A stretch of 64,000 nucleotides of DNA from Tardiphaga sp. P9-11 (GTDB lineage: Bacteria; Pseudomonadota; Alphaproteobacteria; Rhizobiales; Xanthobacteraceae). This document shows positions 16,717 through 25,978 of the stretch, piece by piece (the stretch's first letter is position 1; each line of letters starts with the position of its first letter). The notes beneath the pieces were generated by a model. The model did not search any database. It worked only from the letters and a program-made list of their open reading frames with translations, and was not told where the DNA came from. Location of the stretch: assembly GCF_008329525.1 (NCBI RefSeq), contig NZ_NPKQ01000002.1:992001-1056000 (forward strand). The letters run 5' to 3'. The position numbers and the translations under genes are program-made.

Positions 16717-18675
16717 ATGGCCTCCATTTATTTCAGACGTTCATTGATCAACCTCGCCGTGCTGCTCGGCATGCTGGGCGGGCTGCCGGTTGGGCCGGCC
16801 GCCGCGCAGGGCGTGGCTAACAGTTCGATCCAGATCTCCTGGGAAGTGCGTAACCGCTTCCGGCTGTTCCGCGAGGAACGTGACTTCCAGCTCCATGTCG
16901 ACGCCATGCGCAACCGTAGCGTACTGGCCGCCGAACAGGCCTTGGGCGTGCAGAGCGATGGCCGCGGCTGGGCGCGCAACACCGTCAACCGGCTGTGCAT
17001 CGATCTGGCCGGAAAGGTCAGCGAGCCCTGCACCCGTGACACCGTCAAGGAAAGCTACCTGACGCCGACCGAACATCCGGTCACAGTCCGCCTTACCGGC
17101 GAAGTGCCGGTCGGTGCGATCTGCGCCTGGACCTTCGAGGACGGCGAAGGCCCGCGTCAATCCACGCTCGATTGCGCCGAGCCGATTAATTTCCGAGCCA
17201 TCTATGGTCGCCGCACGGTGGCGACCGTGGAGGTCACCAGCGGCGCAGAGACACCTGTCCGCATCTCTGCAGACATCGCCGTGCGCGACATCCTGATCGC
17301 CGGCCTCGGCGATTCCATCGCGTCGGGCGAAGGCAATCCGGATCGACCTGTCGCATTGTCTGATGACGGCTTCTGCTTCCGCTCATATCTCGGCGGCCCC
17401 AGCGGGCAGTTCTACCGGCCGAGCCGCGCCGGCTTCAAAGGCGGCCGCTCCTGCGACTCCTATGAGTCGCTACAGGCCTGGCAGCGCGCAGGCGCCCAGT
17501 GGTTCAACGCTGCATGCCACCGCTCGCTCTACAGCTACCAGACCCGCGCCGCGCTCGCCCTCGCCGTGCAGTATCCGCACATCGCCGTCACCTATCTGCC
17601 GTTGGCCTGTTCGGGCGCGACCATCGCCGAAGGACTGCTGGGCGGACAACGTGCGCGCGAATGCCTCACCACGAAGAATGCGAGCACCTGTGCGGGAAGC
17701 GTCAACGCGCAGATCGCCGAACTGCGCGAAGCCCTCACTGCCGCCAAGCGCCGTCAGCCGGCACGCCGCCTCGACCTCGTGCTGTTGTCGATCGGTGCCA
17801 ACGACATCAACTTCTCCGGGCTCGTTGCCGACGTCATCGTCGAGAACGCCACCGAACGTGCGCTGTTCAAGCGCGGCGGCATTCTTGGCGCGGTCGAGGA
17901 CTCCCGCGGCGCGCTGGTGCGCGAACTGCCCTCCAGCTTCGGCAAGGTGCGGGAAGCCCTGAAGCCACTGCTCGGCGGAGACATGTCGCGCGTGGTGTTT
18001 GCGGCTTACGCCAACCCGACTTTCGCCAATGGCGCGCCCTGCCCCGGTGGCCCGGCCGGCTTCGACGTGCATCCGTCATTCTCAGCCGATCCACGGCGGC
18101 TGGCCAACGTCGCAAATTTCGTCGAATCCGAATTCCTGCCGCAACTGAAATCCATCGCGCTTTGCCAGGGCGGCGTACTGTGCCGCAATCCCGAAGCCGA
18201 CCGCATGACCTTCGTCGATCAGCATCAGGCGAATTTCGCCAATCACGGCTTCTGCGCACGCTCTGCATCCGATCCCGAATTCGATCGCGCCTGCTTCTCG
18301 CCCAAGGGCGACAGCTTCGAGAGCAGTCTCGTCGAGGCGGCTGCGCAGCCGATGGTCTGCGGTCGCGGCGCCAGTGAATTCCGCCCCTATCTACCCCGTG
18401 GCCGCTGGATCCGCGACGCCAATGACAGCTACTTCGCGGCGATGACCTATCCGCAGGGCTATTCGGCAGCGATCCAGCCGGCCGATATCCACGATGCGAC
18501 CTGGGGCATCCTCTCGGCCGTCTATGGTGGTGCAATCCACCCGACCGGCGAAGGTCACGCCGCAATGGCCGATGCCGTCGTGCCGGCCGCGGCGAGCGTA
18601 TTGCGGCTGGGCGCGGAAGCTGATGTCACGCAAGAGCCGCTGGCACCGATGTTGCTGCAGCCAGCGGCGCGGTAG
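16717..18675 (+). CDS. Secreted SGNH/GDSL-type hydrolase
   Basis: A 652-residue exported protein. A signal peptide spans residues ~1-31 (RRSLINLAVLLGMLGG, cleavage after AAA near QGV). The SGNH blocks are present: catalytic Ser200 in GLGDSIASGEGNPD, Asn362 in GANDINFSG and His608 in IHPTGEGH. This family includes lipases, esterases and acyl-polysaccharide esterases; substrate unknown. About 17 cysteines suggest disulfides in the periplasm or outside. ATG 16717 is chosen because it begins the signal peptide. The ~150 residues before the catalytic serine form an additional beta-rich domain. Confidence 0.8.
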   Translation: MASIYFRRSLINLAVLLGMLGGLPVGPAAAQGVANSSIQISWEVRNRFRLFREERDFQLHVDAMRNRSVLAAEQALGVQSDGRGWARNTVNRLCIDLAGKVSEPCTRDTVKESYLTPTEHPVTVRLTGEVPVGAICAWTFEDGEGPRQSTLDCAEPINFRAIYGRRTVATVEVTSGAETPVRISADIAVRDILIAGLGDSIASGEGNPDRPVALSDDGFCFRSYLGGPSGQFYRPSRAGFKGGRSCDSYESLQAWQRAGAQWFNAACHRSLYSYQTRAALALAVQYPHIAVTYLPLACSGATIAEGLLGGQRARECLTTKNASTCAGSVNAQIAELREALTAAKRRQPARRLDLVLLSIGANDINFSGLVADVIVENATERALFKRGGILGAVEDSRGALVRELPSSFGKVREALKPLLGGDMSRVVFAAYANPTFANGAPCPGGPAGFDVHPSFSADPRRLANVANFVESEFLPQLKSIALCQGGVLCRNPEADRMTFVDQHQANFANHGFCARSASDPEFDRACFSPKGDSFESSLVEAAAQPMVCGRGASEFRPYLPRGRWIRDANDSYFAAMTYPQGYSAAIQPADIHDATWGILSAVYGGAIHPTGEGHAAMADAVVPAAASVLRLGAEADVTQEPLAPMLLQPAAR

Positions 18676-18697
18676 GACGATCAGCTCAGCCATCCAG

Positions 18698-18725
18698 CGA
18701 GGTCCGAGCAAGAGCAAGGACCTCG
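18698..18725. terminator. Possible hairpin between convergent genes
   Basis: An 8-bp inverted repeat (CGAGGTCC / GGACCTCG) with a 12-nt loop sits between the SGNH hydrolase stop (18675) and the MFS stop (18736). There is no T-run, so termination activity is uncertain. Confidence 0.35.
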
Positions 18726-18735
18726 TCGGTCCGGG

Positions 18736-20280
18736 CTACGCCCGACTGTCACCTTCGACACAGCTTTGGCCATGGGGGGCGCGTCTCGGCAATCCATGGC
18801 CGAAGACTAGAAGGCTAATGCCCGCGAGAATCCACACGCTAATTCCGCCATAAAGCAGGACCCAACCGAACCCTTGGGTCAGGGCCTCTTGAACGACAGC
18901 TCCGCCGAGATTGTATTCGGGCGCCAGCGCCGTGCCGGCGGCGACGCCTTCCGCCAGCGAGCGTAATAGCTCGACACTGGTACCGCTCGGCAGCGCGGCC
19001 TTCAAAGACGCGCGCACCCCCTCGACAAGAATGAGGCCCATGAGCGCGATATTGACAGCGAGCGCAATCATGCGGGCGCTCATGTCGATGCCTGACGCCA
19101 TGCCCGCGCGTTCCTGCGGCACCGATCCGGTCGTCGTATTGGTCACGGGCGTGTTGGTCAGTCCCAATCCGATACCGGCAAGGACGCATCCCGGCAGCAT
19201 CGTCAGCCAGCTTGCATGCTCGACCGAGCTGCCGATCTTCATGGCGAAGAAGCCCGTTCCGATCGTGAACAGGCCGAACGGGATGACCAGACCCGGATGG
19301 AAACGTAGCATGAGGCGTTCGGCCACCGGCGGTACGACCAGCGTCGGCAACGTATAGGCCAAAAGCGACAGTCCGCTGCCGACGCTGCCATAGCCCAGCC
19401 CTGCCTGGAAATAGATGGGCAGATAGATCATGAGCGACCAGAAGCTGAAGTTCATGGCCATCGAGCTAATCAGCGCGCCGGCAAAATTACGGATTCGGAA
19501 GACGCTAAAGTCGAACATCGGCCTCGGGCTGAGACGCTCGACGAAGACAAAGCCGATCAGGCTTGCAACGAACACGCCGACGATCGCAAACGCCGTCCAG
19601 CTGCCGAAGCCGATATCCGGGCCTTGCGTAATGAAGAATGCGAGGCAGAAGACCGCGAGCGAGAGCATGATGATCCCTGCAAGATCAAGACTGCTGGCCT
19701 CCGGATCGCGCGACTCGCGAACTCCGCTCCCGGCGAGGATCAGGGCGATCACGGCGAGCGGGACATGGACGAGGAAGACCCATTCCCAGCTCGACAAAGC
19801 CACGATCGCGCCGCCGATGATCGGGCCGAAACCCAGGCCGATGCCAAAGATGATCCCCCACCACCCGAAGGCAATGGCGCGCTGCCGTCCTTCCGGAAAT
19901 TGATGGGACAGCACCGCGACCTGACAGATCAGCATCGCGCCGCCGCTCATGCCCTGAAGAGACCTGGCGACGATCAGAACGGACACGTTTGCGGTCAGAC
20001 CGCAAACCAGCGACGCGGCGGCAAATGCGACGATCGAAATCAGATACACACACTTGCGCCCATAGCGATCCGCAAGCGTCCCGGTTGCCATCAGCACCGT
20101 CGTCACCGCGATCGTGTAGGCGTTCATCACCCATTGGAGCTGTTTGAAATCGGCATGAAGCACCTGCTCCAGTGTCGGCAGGATCGCGGGAATGCTGGAA
20201 ATCTCCAGACCGAACATCAGGGAGGTAAGACAGGCAGCCGCCAAAGCCAGTGTGCTTTGTCGTGTCGATTCGGAGAGCAT
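18736..20280 (-). CDS. MFS drug efflux transporter, DHA2 (EmrB/QacA) type
   Basis: A 514-residue major facilitator with about 14 transmembrane segments, the DHA2 topology. Motif A-like GTLADRYGRK is after TM2 (about residues 70-80), and the long second half contains the family's APPVAERLMLRF loop. It likely exports lipophilic toxins by proton antiport. ATG 20280 is chosen; the upstream extension has no homology and overlaps the regulatory region. It is divergent from a LysR gene 159 nt away with a perfect inverted repeat between them, so the pump is probably controlled by that regulator. Confidence 0.87.
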   Translation of the reverse strand: MLSESTRQSTLALAAACLTSLMFGLEISSIPAILPTLEQVLHADFKQLQWVMNAYTIAVTTVLMATGTLADRYGRKCVYLISIVAFAAASLVCGLTANVSVLIVARSLQGMSGGAMLICQVAVLSHQFPEGRQRAIAFGWWGIIFGIGLGFGPIIGGAIVALSSWEWVFLVHVPLAVIALILAGSGVRESRDPEASSLDLAGIIMLSLAVFCLAFFITQGPDIGFGSWTAFAIVGVFVASLIGFVFVERLSPRPMFDFSVFRIRNFAGALISSMAMNFSFWSLMIYLPIYFQAGLGYGSVGSGLSLLAYTLPTLVVPPVAERLMLRFHPGLVIPFGLFTIGTGFFAMKIGSSVEHASWLTMLPGCVLAGIGLGLTNTPVTNTTTGSVPQERAGMASGIDMSARMIALAVNIALMGLILVEGVRASLKAALPSGTSVELLRSLAEGVAAGTALAPEYNLGGAVVQEALTQGFGWVLLYGGISVWILAGISLLVFGHGLPRRAPHGQSCVEGDSRA

Positions 20281-20401
20281 AAAGAGCCTTTCGGGATAAT
20301 AACGCGCCACAGTGAAGCCCGACGACAGAGGACGAGGTCCACCCGGTTTGCGTTGCGATGACCCCAACATAGGCGGCGGTTGACCATTTCGGAATTCGAT
20401 G

Positions 20402-20422
20402 GTTGTCTATTTCAGAGACAAC
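20402..20422 (+). promoter_or_regulatory. LysR-type operator (T-N11-A inverted repeat)
   Basis: GTTGTCT and AGACAAC form a perfect 7-bp inverted repeat around a 7-nt spacer and contain the LysR T-N11-A core. It starts 38 nt before the LysR start codon, where autoregulatory sites usually lie, and about 120 nt upstream of the pump gene. Confidence 0.65.
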
Positions 20423-20439
20423 AAATCCGGATAATTGGT

Positions 20440-21297
20440 ATGACCTCTCTGGACGTGGATGCGGTGCAGGCATTCGTGACCATCGCCAATCTTCAAAGCT
20501 TCACGCGTGCAGCAGAAGCGCTCGGCACGACGCAGGGCGCCATCAGCGTGAAGCTGAAGCGGCTGGAAGATCACCTCGGCCACAGGCTGATCGAGCGCAC
20601 GCCACGACTGGTGCGCCTTTCGGCGCAAGGCGCATTATTCGTCGATGCAGCGCGCGACTTCCTGGCCGCGCATGATCGCGCTGTCGCAGCTTTGTCCGCG
20701 ACCCGTCGCCGTTTCGCACTCGGCATTGCCGCCCATGTGGCCGGGCCGGAGGTTCCGACGCTGTTGGCTCGCCTGAATGCGCATGACCCCACGCTCACCA
20801 TCGAGGTTCGCCTCGATAATTCACGCAATTTGCTGGACGCATTCGACCGCGGCGAAATCGATGCGGCCATCGTCCGCCGCGAGGATGACCGACGCGACGG
20901 CGAAGTGCTCGCGCCCGAGCATTTCGGCTGGTTCGCAGCACCAGGCTTTGTGCACCGGCCGGGCGAGGCATTGCGACTGGCGGCGCTAACGCCAGTATGT
21001 GGCGTGCACGACGTTGCCATTCATGCGCTGGACGCGGCCGGCATCGCATGGACGGAGGTGTTTCTCGGTGGCGGCTCTTCAGTCGTGTCGGACGCTGTCT
21101 CGGCGGGCCTTGCCACCGCGGTCTTCTCCTGCCGGCTTGCGCCGGCCGGCACCATCGAAGTCAGCCAGAAATTTGGCCTGCCACCGCTGGCGTCATCGGA
21201 AATCGTACTTCTCTCGACACTGTCGGATATGCAGTCTCGCCAAGCGCTGCGAACCCTCGCGGCTGCGTTCCGCGAACACCGCGCGCATACGAGCTAG
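20440..21297 (+). CDS. LysR-family transcriptional regulator
   Basis: A 285-residue LysR regulator. The winged helix-turn-helix is at residues ~1-60 (LDVDAVQAFVTIANLQSFTR, then AAEALGTTQGAISVKLKRLE); the rest is the periplasmic-binding-like effector domain. ATG 20440 is the family start. The gene is divergent from the MFS pump and probably represses or activates it in response to a pump substrate. The stop overlaps the stop of the convergent DUF4865 gene by 3 nt. Confidence 0.9.
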   Translation: MTSLDVDAVQAFVTIANLQSFTRAAEALGTTQGAISVKLKRLEDHLGHRLIERTPRLVRLSAQGALFVDAARDFLAAHDRAVAALSATRRRFALGIAAHVAGPEVPTLLARLNAHDPTLTIEVRLDNSRNLLDAFDRGEIDAAIVRREDDRRDGEVLAPEHFGWFAAPGFVHRPGEALRLAALTPVCGVHDVAIHALDAAGIAWTEVFLGGGSSVVSDAVSAGLATAVFSCRLAPAGTIEVSQKFGLPPLASSEIVLLSTLSDMQSRQALRTLAAAFREHRAHTS

Positions 21298-21863
21298 GTA
21301 GCGTGTGGAAGGCGATCCAGCAGCGGCTGCGCCAGATGCAGGATCTGGTAGCAAGCGCCAGCATCGGTCTGTTCATTTTCTGACAGCAGAACGCGGATGA
21401 AGACCCACTTCTCGGCATCCAATCCGATGACGGCCGCAACGATTCCGGCGCGCGCCGAGAGATCCGCGTTGCGCTCGATCTCGCCTGTCATTGCCGCTGC
21501 GAGATCGGCATCGGGCGGAATGGCGACGTCCTGCCGATAAGCAAAGCGCGCCTCCCGTCCAGCCCCCTTCCGGGCATCGAGGGCAACGCGTGTTTCGATC
21601 CGCGCCCGACCGAACATATCGACGACGATCTTGTAACCGCCGTTCACGAGAAAATCGCGAAACGCCTCGTCGTGCCGCCACAGATAAAGCGAGGAATAGC
21701 TAGACGTCGTTGCACCGAAGCGCCCGCTCTCTCGCAAGAGAAATCCCTTGAAATAAAGCTCCGGCTTTGCATCCCAGAGCGGCCCACGCTCCTGTGCGCG
21801 TGAGCGGATCAAGCCGAGATCATAGTCAGCGGGCAAGCGATGCTCGTAATGCGCAACGATCAT
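21294..21863 (-). CDS. DUF4865 family protein
   Basis: A 189-residue protein matching the DUF4865 pattern: MIVAHYEHRLPADYDLGLIR at the start and LWDAKPELYFKGFLLRESG soon after, with a YSSLYLWRHDEAFRDFL centre resembling alpha/beta-barrel (antibiotic monooxygenase-like) dimers. The family is uncharacterised and often lies beside LysR regulators, as here. The 4-nt 3' overlap with the LysR gene is convergent. A 265-nt gap upstream (21864-22128) holds nothing I recognise besides its presumed promoter. Confidence 0.75.
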   Translation of the reverse strand: MIVAHYEHRLPADYDLGLIRSRAQERGPLWDAKPELYFKGFLLRESGRFGATTSSYSSLYLWRHDEAFRDFLVNGGYKIVVDMFGRARIETRVALDARKGAGREARFAYRQDVAIPPDADLAAAMTGEIERNADLSARAGIVAAVIGLDAEKWVFIRVLLSENEQTDAGACYQILHLAQPLLDRLPHAT

Positions 21864-22128
21864 CGTGGTGAACTCCTTCAGCAGCCATTGTCATTTGATC
21901 AATGCACGATATCGATCGACAGGCCGCGAAGAACAGACGTGGAACCATATTTCTATGATCCGGTATTCAAATGAATGACGTCCGGGGGGCAACAAGCAAC
22001 GTTGGAAACTGGCGCGCCACGATTGAATTGGCAATGGAAAGTCCGACGCGCCATGGCGTCGGCTTCCAGAATGCGGCGGTGTTGGACAGTTCTTGCTTAT
22101 GGGAAAATCACAAGCGAGCTGGCCGTGA

Positions 22129-22755
22129 TCAGCGCGGGACGTTGGCGCCCGGTGTCACGTTGCTGGCCTTCTTCATCGGCGCAACGGGAGCTTTCGCGTT
22201 ACCGACGGTCGGCGGCTTCACGGCTGCTGCGGCGAGGGTCGGCATATATTTCGCGATCACGGTCGGATCGAGCGAGGCCATTTCGGTGTCGGGCAAACGA
22301 TACCAGGTTTCGTCCTTACCGAGCAGTGCGATGCCCCAATAGCCCCGCACGGTGAGTGCCCGACCGTCGGCGCTGACGCTCATCTTGGCCTTGTAGACCT
22401 TGCCGTCGCGGGGATCGAGAATGTTGCCGTTCTCGTATTTCAGTCCCTGCTGCTGCATGTTGCGGATAAAGGAGATGCCCAGCACTGGCTGGCCCTTCCG
22501 GTCATCGACGCATTTGCCGCAGAAGTCATCGCCCGGCTTGTCGTCGGCGCTCGGGAACGTCTTGGCAATTGCGCCTTCGAACATGCCGCCGTGGTCGACC
22601 ACCAGCACCCAGACCACTGGCTTGCCGTTCTCGACCTTCTGCCAGAGTCCGGCGGCGGTCGGTTCTGCCGCGTGTAGAGGGCCCGCGAACATCGCGCATG
22701 CGGCCACACCTGAAGCGACTGTGAGCGCCAGACGTCGGGATCGGAATTGTGCCAT
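22129..22755 (-). CDS. Secreted DUF2147 protein
   Basis: A 208-residue exported protein. The signal peptide is at residues 1-29 ([20 protein letters not shown], cleaved after LHA). The mature part has the DUF2147 features: [20 protein letters not shown] near the start, a CGKC pair, GISFIRNMQ, and the [18 protein letters not shown] beta-barrel strand. Family members are small periplasmic beta-barrels of unknown role. The ~35 C-terminal residues are Ala/Pro/Lys-rich and probably disordered. ATG 22755 is chosen because it begins the signal peptide. Confidence 0.8.
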   Translation of the reverse strand: MAQFRSRRLALTVASGVAACAMFAGPLHAAEPTAAGLWQKVENGKPVVWVLVVDHGGMFEGAIAKTFPSADDKPGDDFCGKCVDDRKGQPVLGISFIRNMQQQGLKYENGNILDPRDGKVYKAKMSVSADGRALTVRGYWGIALLGKDETWYRLPDTEMASLDPTVIAKYMPTLAAAAVKPPTVGNAKAPVAPMKKASNVTPGANVPR

Positions 22756-22984
22756 CGTCTTCCCCGCACTTGATGCGATTGCATAGACTATCAATCTTCC
22801 GCGACGAGAGAGTGACTGCGGTTGATGGCTTTTGCAAGATTGCCAATCGCGCGCCGGATGTCCGATTGTGTCAGCGGCCACAGCTTTGCCACAAGCTGTC
22901 CCCGCCGACCCCGACGCGACTACCAGCGATCCGACCAGTCGTCGCGTTCCCGTCATGGAAGCTGACATTAACAACTAGGCGAAG

Positions 22985-24205
<1,221 letters not shown>

Positions 24206-24213
24206 TCAATTTC

Positions 24214-24666
24214 GTGAACGCCCCTGCCCGCGCCCCGGCGCCCGTCCTCGACGACTATCCCTATCGCCTGTCGGACAATGTGCGCTTTGCGGATCTCGAT
24301 CCGAACAACCACGTCAACAACGCGGTCTATTCCAGCTATTTCGAGACCAGCCGCGTGCTGCTGATGCGGGACCCGGCCTGCGGGCTGATAGCGCCCGGGC
24401 AAAGCTGGGTGCTGGCACGGCTCGACATCCACTTTCGCGCCGAATTGCACTGGCCAGGCAAAATCGAGCTCGGTCTCGGCGTCACCAAGATCGGCCGAAC
24501 CTCGGTGACCTATTCGCAGGTGGTGTTTTCGGAAGGCAAGTGCATGGCATCGGCGGTCGCAACGACCGTGATGGTCGGCCTGCAAAGCCGCCAGCCAACG
24601 CCAATCCCGCCCGAGGTCATCGAACGGTTTCAACCATGGATGCTGCGCGGCGTGAATGCGCAGTAA
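24214..24666 (+). CDS. Acyl-CoA thioesterase, 4HBT hotdog family
   Basis: A 150-residue hotdog-fold thioesterase. VRFADLDPNNHVNNAVYSSY (about residues 23-42) is the 4-hydroxybenzoyl-CoA thioesterase/FadM-like signature, with the catalytic Asp in the DLD segment. It hydrolyses acyl-CoA thioesters; chain length is not predictable. GTG 24214 is chosen because GGAGA lies 7 nt upstream; a TTG 18 nt earlier has no ribosome site. It is divergent from the ferredoxin reductase. Confidence 0.8.
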   Translation: MNAPARAPAPVLDDYPYRLSDNVRFADLDPNNHVNNAVYSSYFETSRVLLMRDPACGLIAPGQSWVLARLDIHFRAELHWPGKIELGLGVTKIGRTSVTYSQVVFSEGKCMASAVATTVMVGLQSRQPTPIPPEVIERFQPWMLRGVNAQ

Positions 24667-24706
24667 ATAACAAGTCTGGGTAAGCTCAGCATAAGTGTTG
24701 TGAAGC

Positions 24707-25027
24707 TCAGGCCTGGCGTTCCGGCGTGAGCACAACAAGGCCATCAAGCGCCTCGGTGATCTTGATCTGGCACGACAGCCGGGAGTTCGGCTTGATGTCG
24801 TAGCCAAAGTCCAGCATGTCCTCTTCCATCGGCGTCGGCGCACCGACGCGCTCCTGCCAGGCTTCGTCGACATAGACATGGCAGGTGGCACAAGCGCAGG
24901 CGCCGCCGCATTCGGCTTCGATACCCGGAATGGCGTTGCGGATGGCCGCCTCCATCACCGTGGAGCCGATCTCGGCGTCAATGCTGCGGGTCTCACCGGA
25001 GTGATCGACAAAGTTTATCTTGGCCAT
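24707..25027 (-). CDS. 2Fe-2S ferredoxin, adrenodoxin/FdxB type
   Basis: A 106-residue vertebrate-type ferredoxin. Cluster ligands are the four cysteines in [13 protein letters not shown] (C-x5-C-x2-C, about residues 40-49) and RLSCQIK near 86. This class feeds electrons to P450s, Rieske oxygenases or Fe-S assembly. It is not in an isc cluster here. Nearby are the ferredoxin reductase (22985-24013) and a thioesterase, so reductase plus ferredoxin may form one electron chain, though they are not in one operon because the thioesterase is on the other strand. Confidence 0.9.
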   Translation of the reverse strand: MAKINFVDHSGETRSIDAEIGSTVMEAAIRNAIPGIEAECGGACACATCHVYVDEAWQERVGAPTPMEEDMLDFGYDIKPNSRLSCQIKITEALDGLVVLTPERQA

Positions 25028-25123
25028 GATGCTCGCGCTGCCGAAAGGAAGATACCGGCTGTCCTATAACGGGTCGATCCGGATCGCGCCAGCGCTCCGC
25101 AGCAAAACCGTCATCTGGAAAAG

Positions 25124-25210
25124 GGGGATCAGCATGATCCCTGGGGATCAAAAGCGATCCTGGGGATCAAAGCTGATCCCTGGGGATCAAAGCTGATGCC
25201 CGGGGATCAA
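25124..25210. repeat. Tandem 19-20 bp palindromic GGGGATCA repeats
   Basis: Four consecutive units of 19, 19, 20 and 20 nt, each starting GGGGATCA and most ending TGATCCCT, plus a fifth partial unit at 25202-25210. Each intact unit is itself a small inverted repeat. The stop codon of the Hpt gene (25207-25209) lies inside the fifth unit. The array sits 97 nt before the ferredoxin start. Purpose unknown. Confidence 0.85.
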
Positions 25211-25584
25211 GACCGCTTCAGAAGGACGTCGATCTCCGCCCGCGCATCGAGAACGGCGTCGGTGAGCGTTATCAGGGCCTCAGCGATATCGCTGTTGTCG
25301 CGCAGCCCACCTTCCACCCACTCGGCGGCTTCCGTGATGCGGAACGCACCGACTGCCTGCGCCGAGCCCTTCAGCTTGTGCGTGAGCTCGGCCATATCTG
25401 CCGGCATTTTGACGATCTTCTCGATCAACTCGCTCGATTGGGCCGCGAACATCGCCAGAACTTCGCGCTCCAGGCTGACATCGCCCATAGTCATACGCTG
25501 AAGGTGGGTAAAATCGATCGGTCCGTCATCGGGAACCAGCGGCGGTGACGGCATCCATTGAACCCGTTCGAGGTGAAGCGGCAT
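25207..25584 (-). CDS. Stand-alone Hpt (histidine phosphotransfer) protein
   Basis: A 125-residue Hpt-domain protein. The phospho-accepting histidine is in LTHKLKGSAQAVGAF, the canonical HxLKGxA pattern, flanked by four helices. Such proteins relay phosphate between receiver domains. No kinase or receiver is next to it. The start is uncertain: ATG 25584 is used, ATG 25554 is also possible, and neither has a strong ribosome site. It is divergent from the giant polar-growth-like gene, with a CtrA motif between. The last codons run into the GATC repeat array. Confidence 0.8.
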   Translation of the reverse strand: MPLHLERVQWMPSPPLVPDDGPIDFTHLQRMTMGDVSLEREVLAMFAAQSSELIEKIVKMPADMAELTHKLKGSAQAVGAFRITEAAEWVEGGLRDNSDIAEALITLTDAVLDARAEIDVLLKRS

Positions 25585-25781
25585 TGATGATGGCCCAAAT
25601 TCCGCCAACCGGCCAATCCAGCTGCGATTTTTCGCAGCCAACCATGGAATTGGTTAACGGAACGTTCTGGGTACAATCCGCCGCGTTGACCCAGTTTTGA
25701 CGCAAACTCGCCACGATTGAGCGGCGGTTCCGTTTATTTGAGGCGCCACAAGACGTTACCGGCGGAAGCCGTTAACTATCA

Positions 25782-25797
25782 TTAAGAATGTCTTAAC
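25782..25797 (+). promoter_or_regulatory. CtrA-like binding site (TTAA-N7-TTAAC)
   Basis: TTAA, seven bases (gaatgtc), TTAAC: a perfect full site in the 394-nt gap between the Hpt gene and the giant repeat protein, 182 nt before the latter's ATG. The rest of the gap (25585-25978) shows extra TTAAC half-sites but no gene. Confidence 0.55.
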
Positions 25798-25978
25798 CAG
25801 AAGCATTTCATTCGCGCGACCAAGCCAATAGGATGTTTGCGGAAGTAGCGGACAAGCCGAGCGACCGGCAGTCCGAAATTCGTCCCGCGGGGTGCACATG
25901 GCCAGTCGCCATGCTGCAAGCGGGAGCGAATCATGGGGACTTCCGAGTAGTTGCGTAATCAGGGGGCGTGGAACGAGC

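Noticed and set aside
25124-25210. GATC array considered as a CRISPR
   Set aside because: The units are contiguous, about 20 nt, with no unique spacers; it is a simple tandem repeat.
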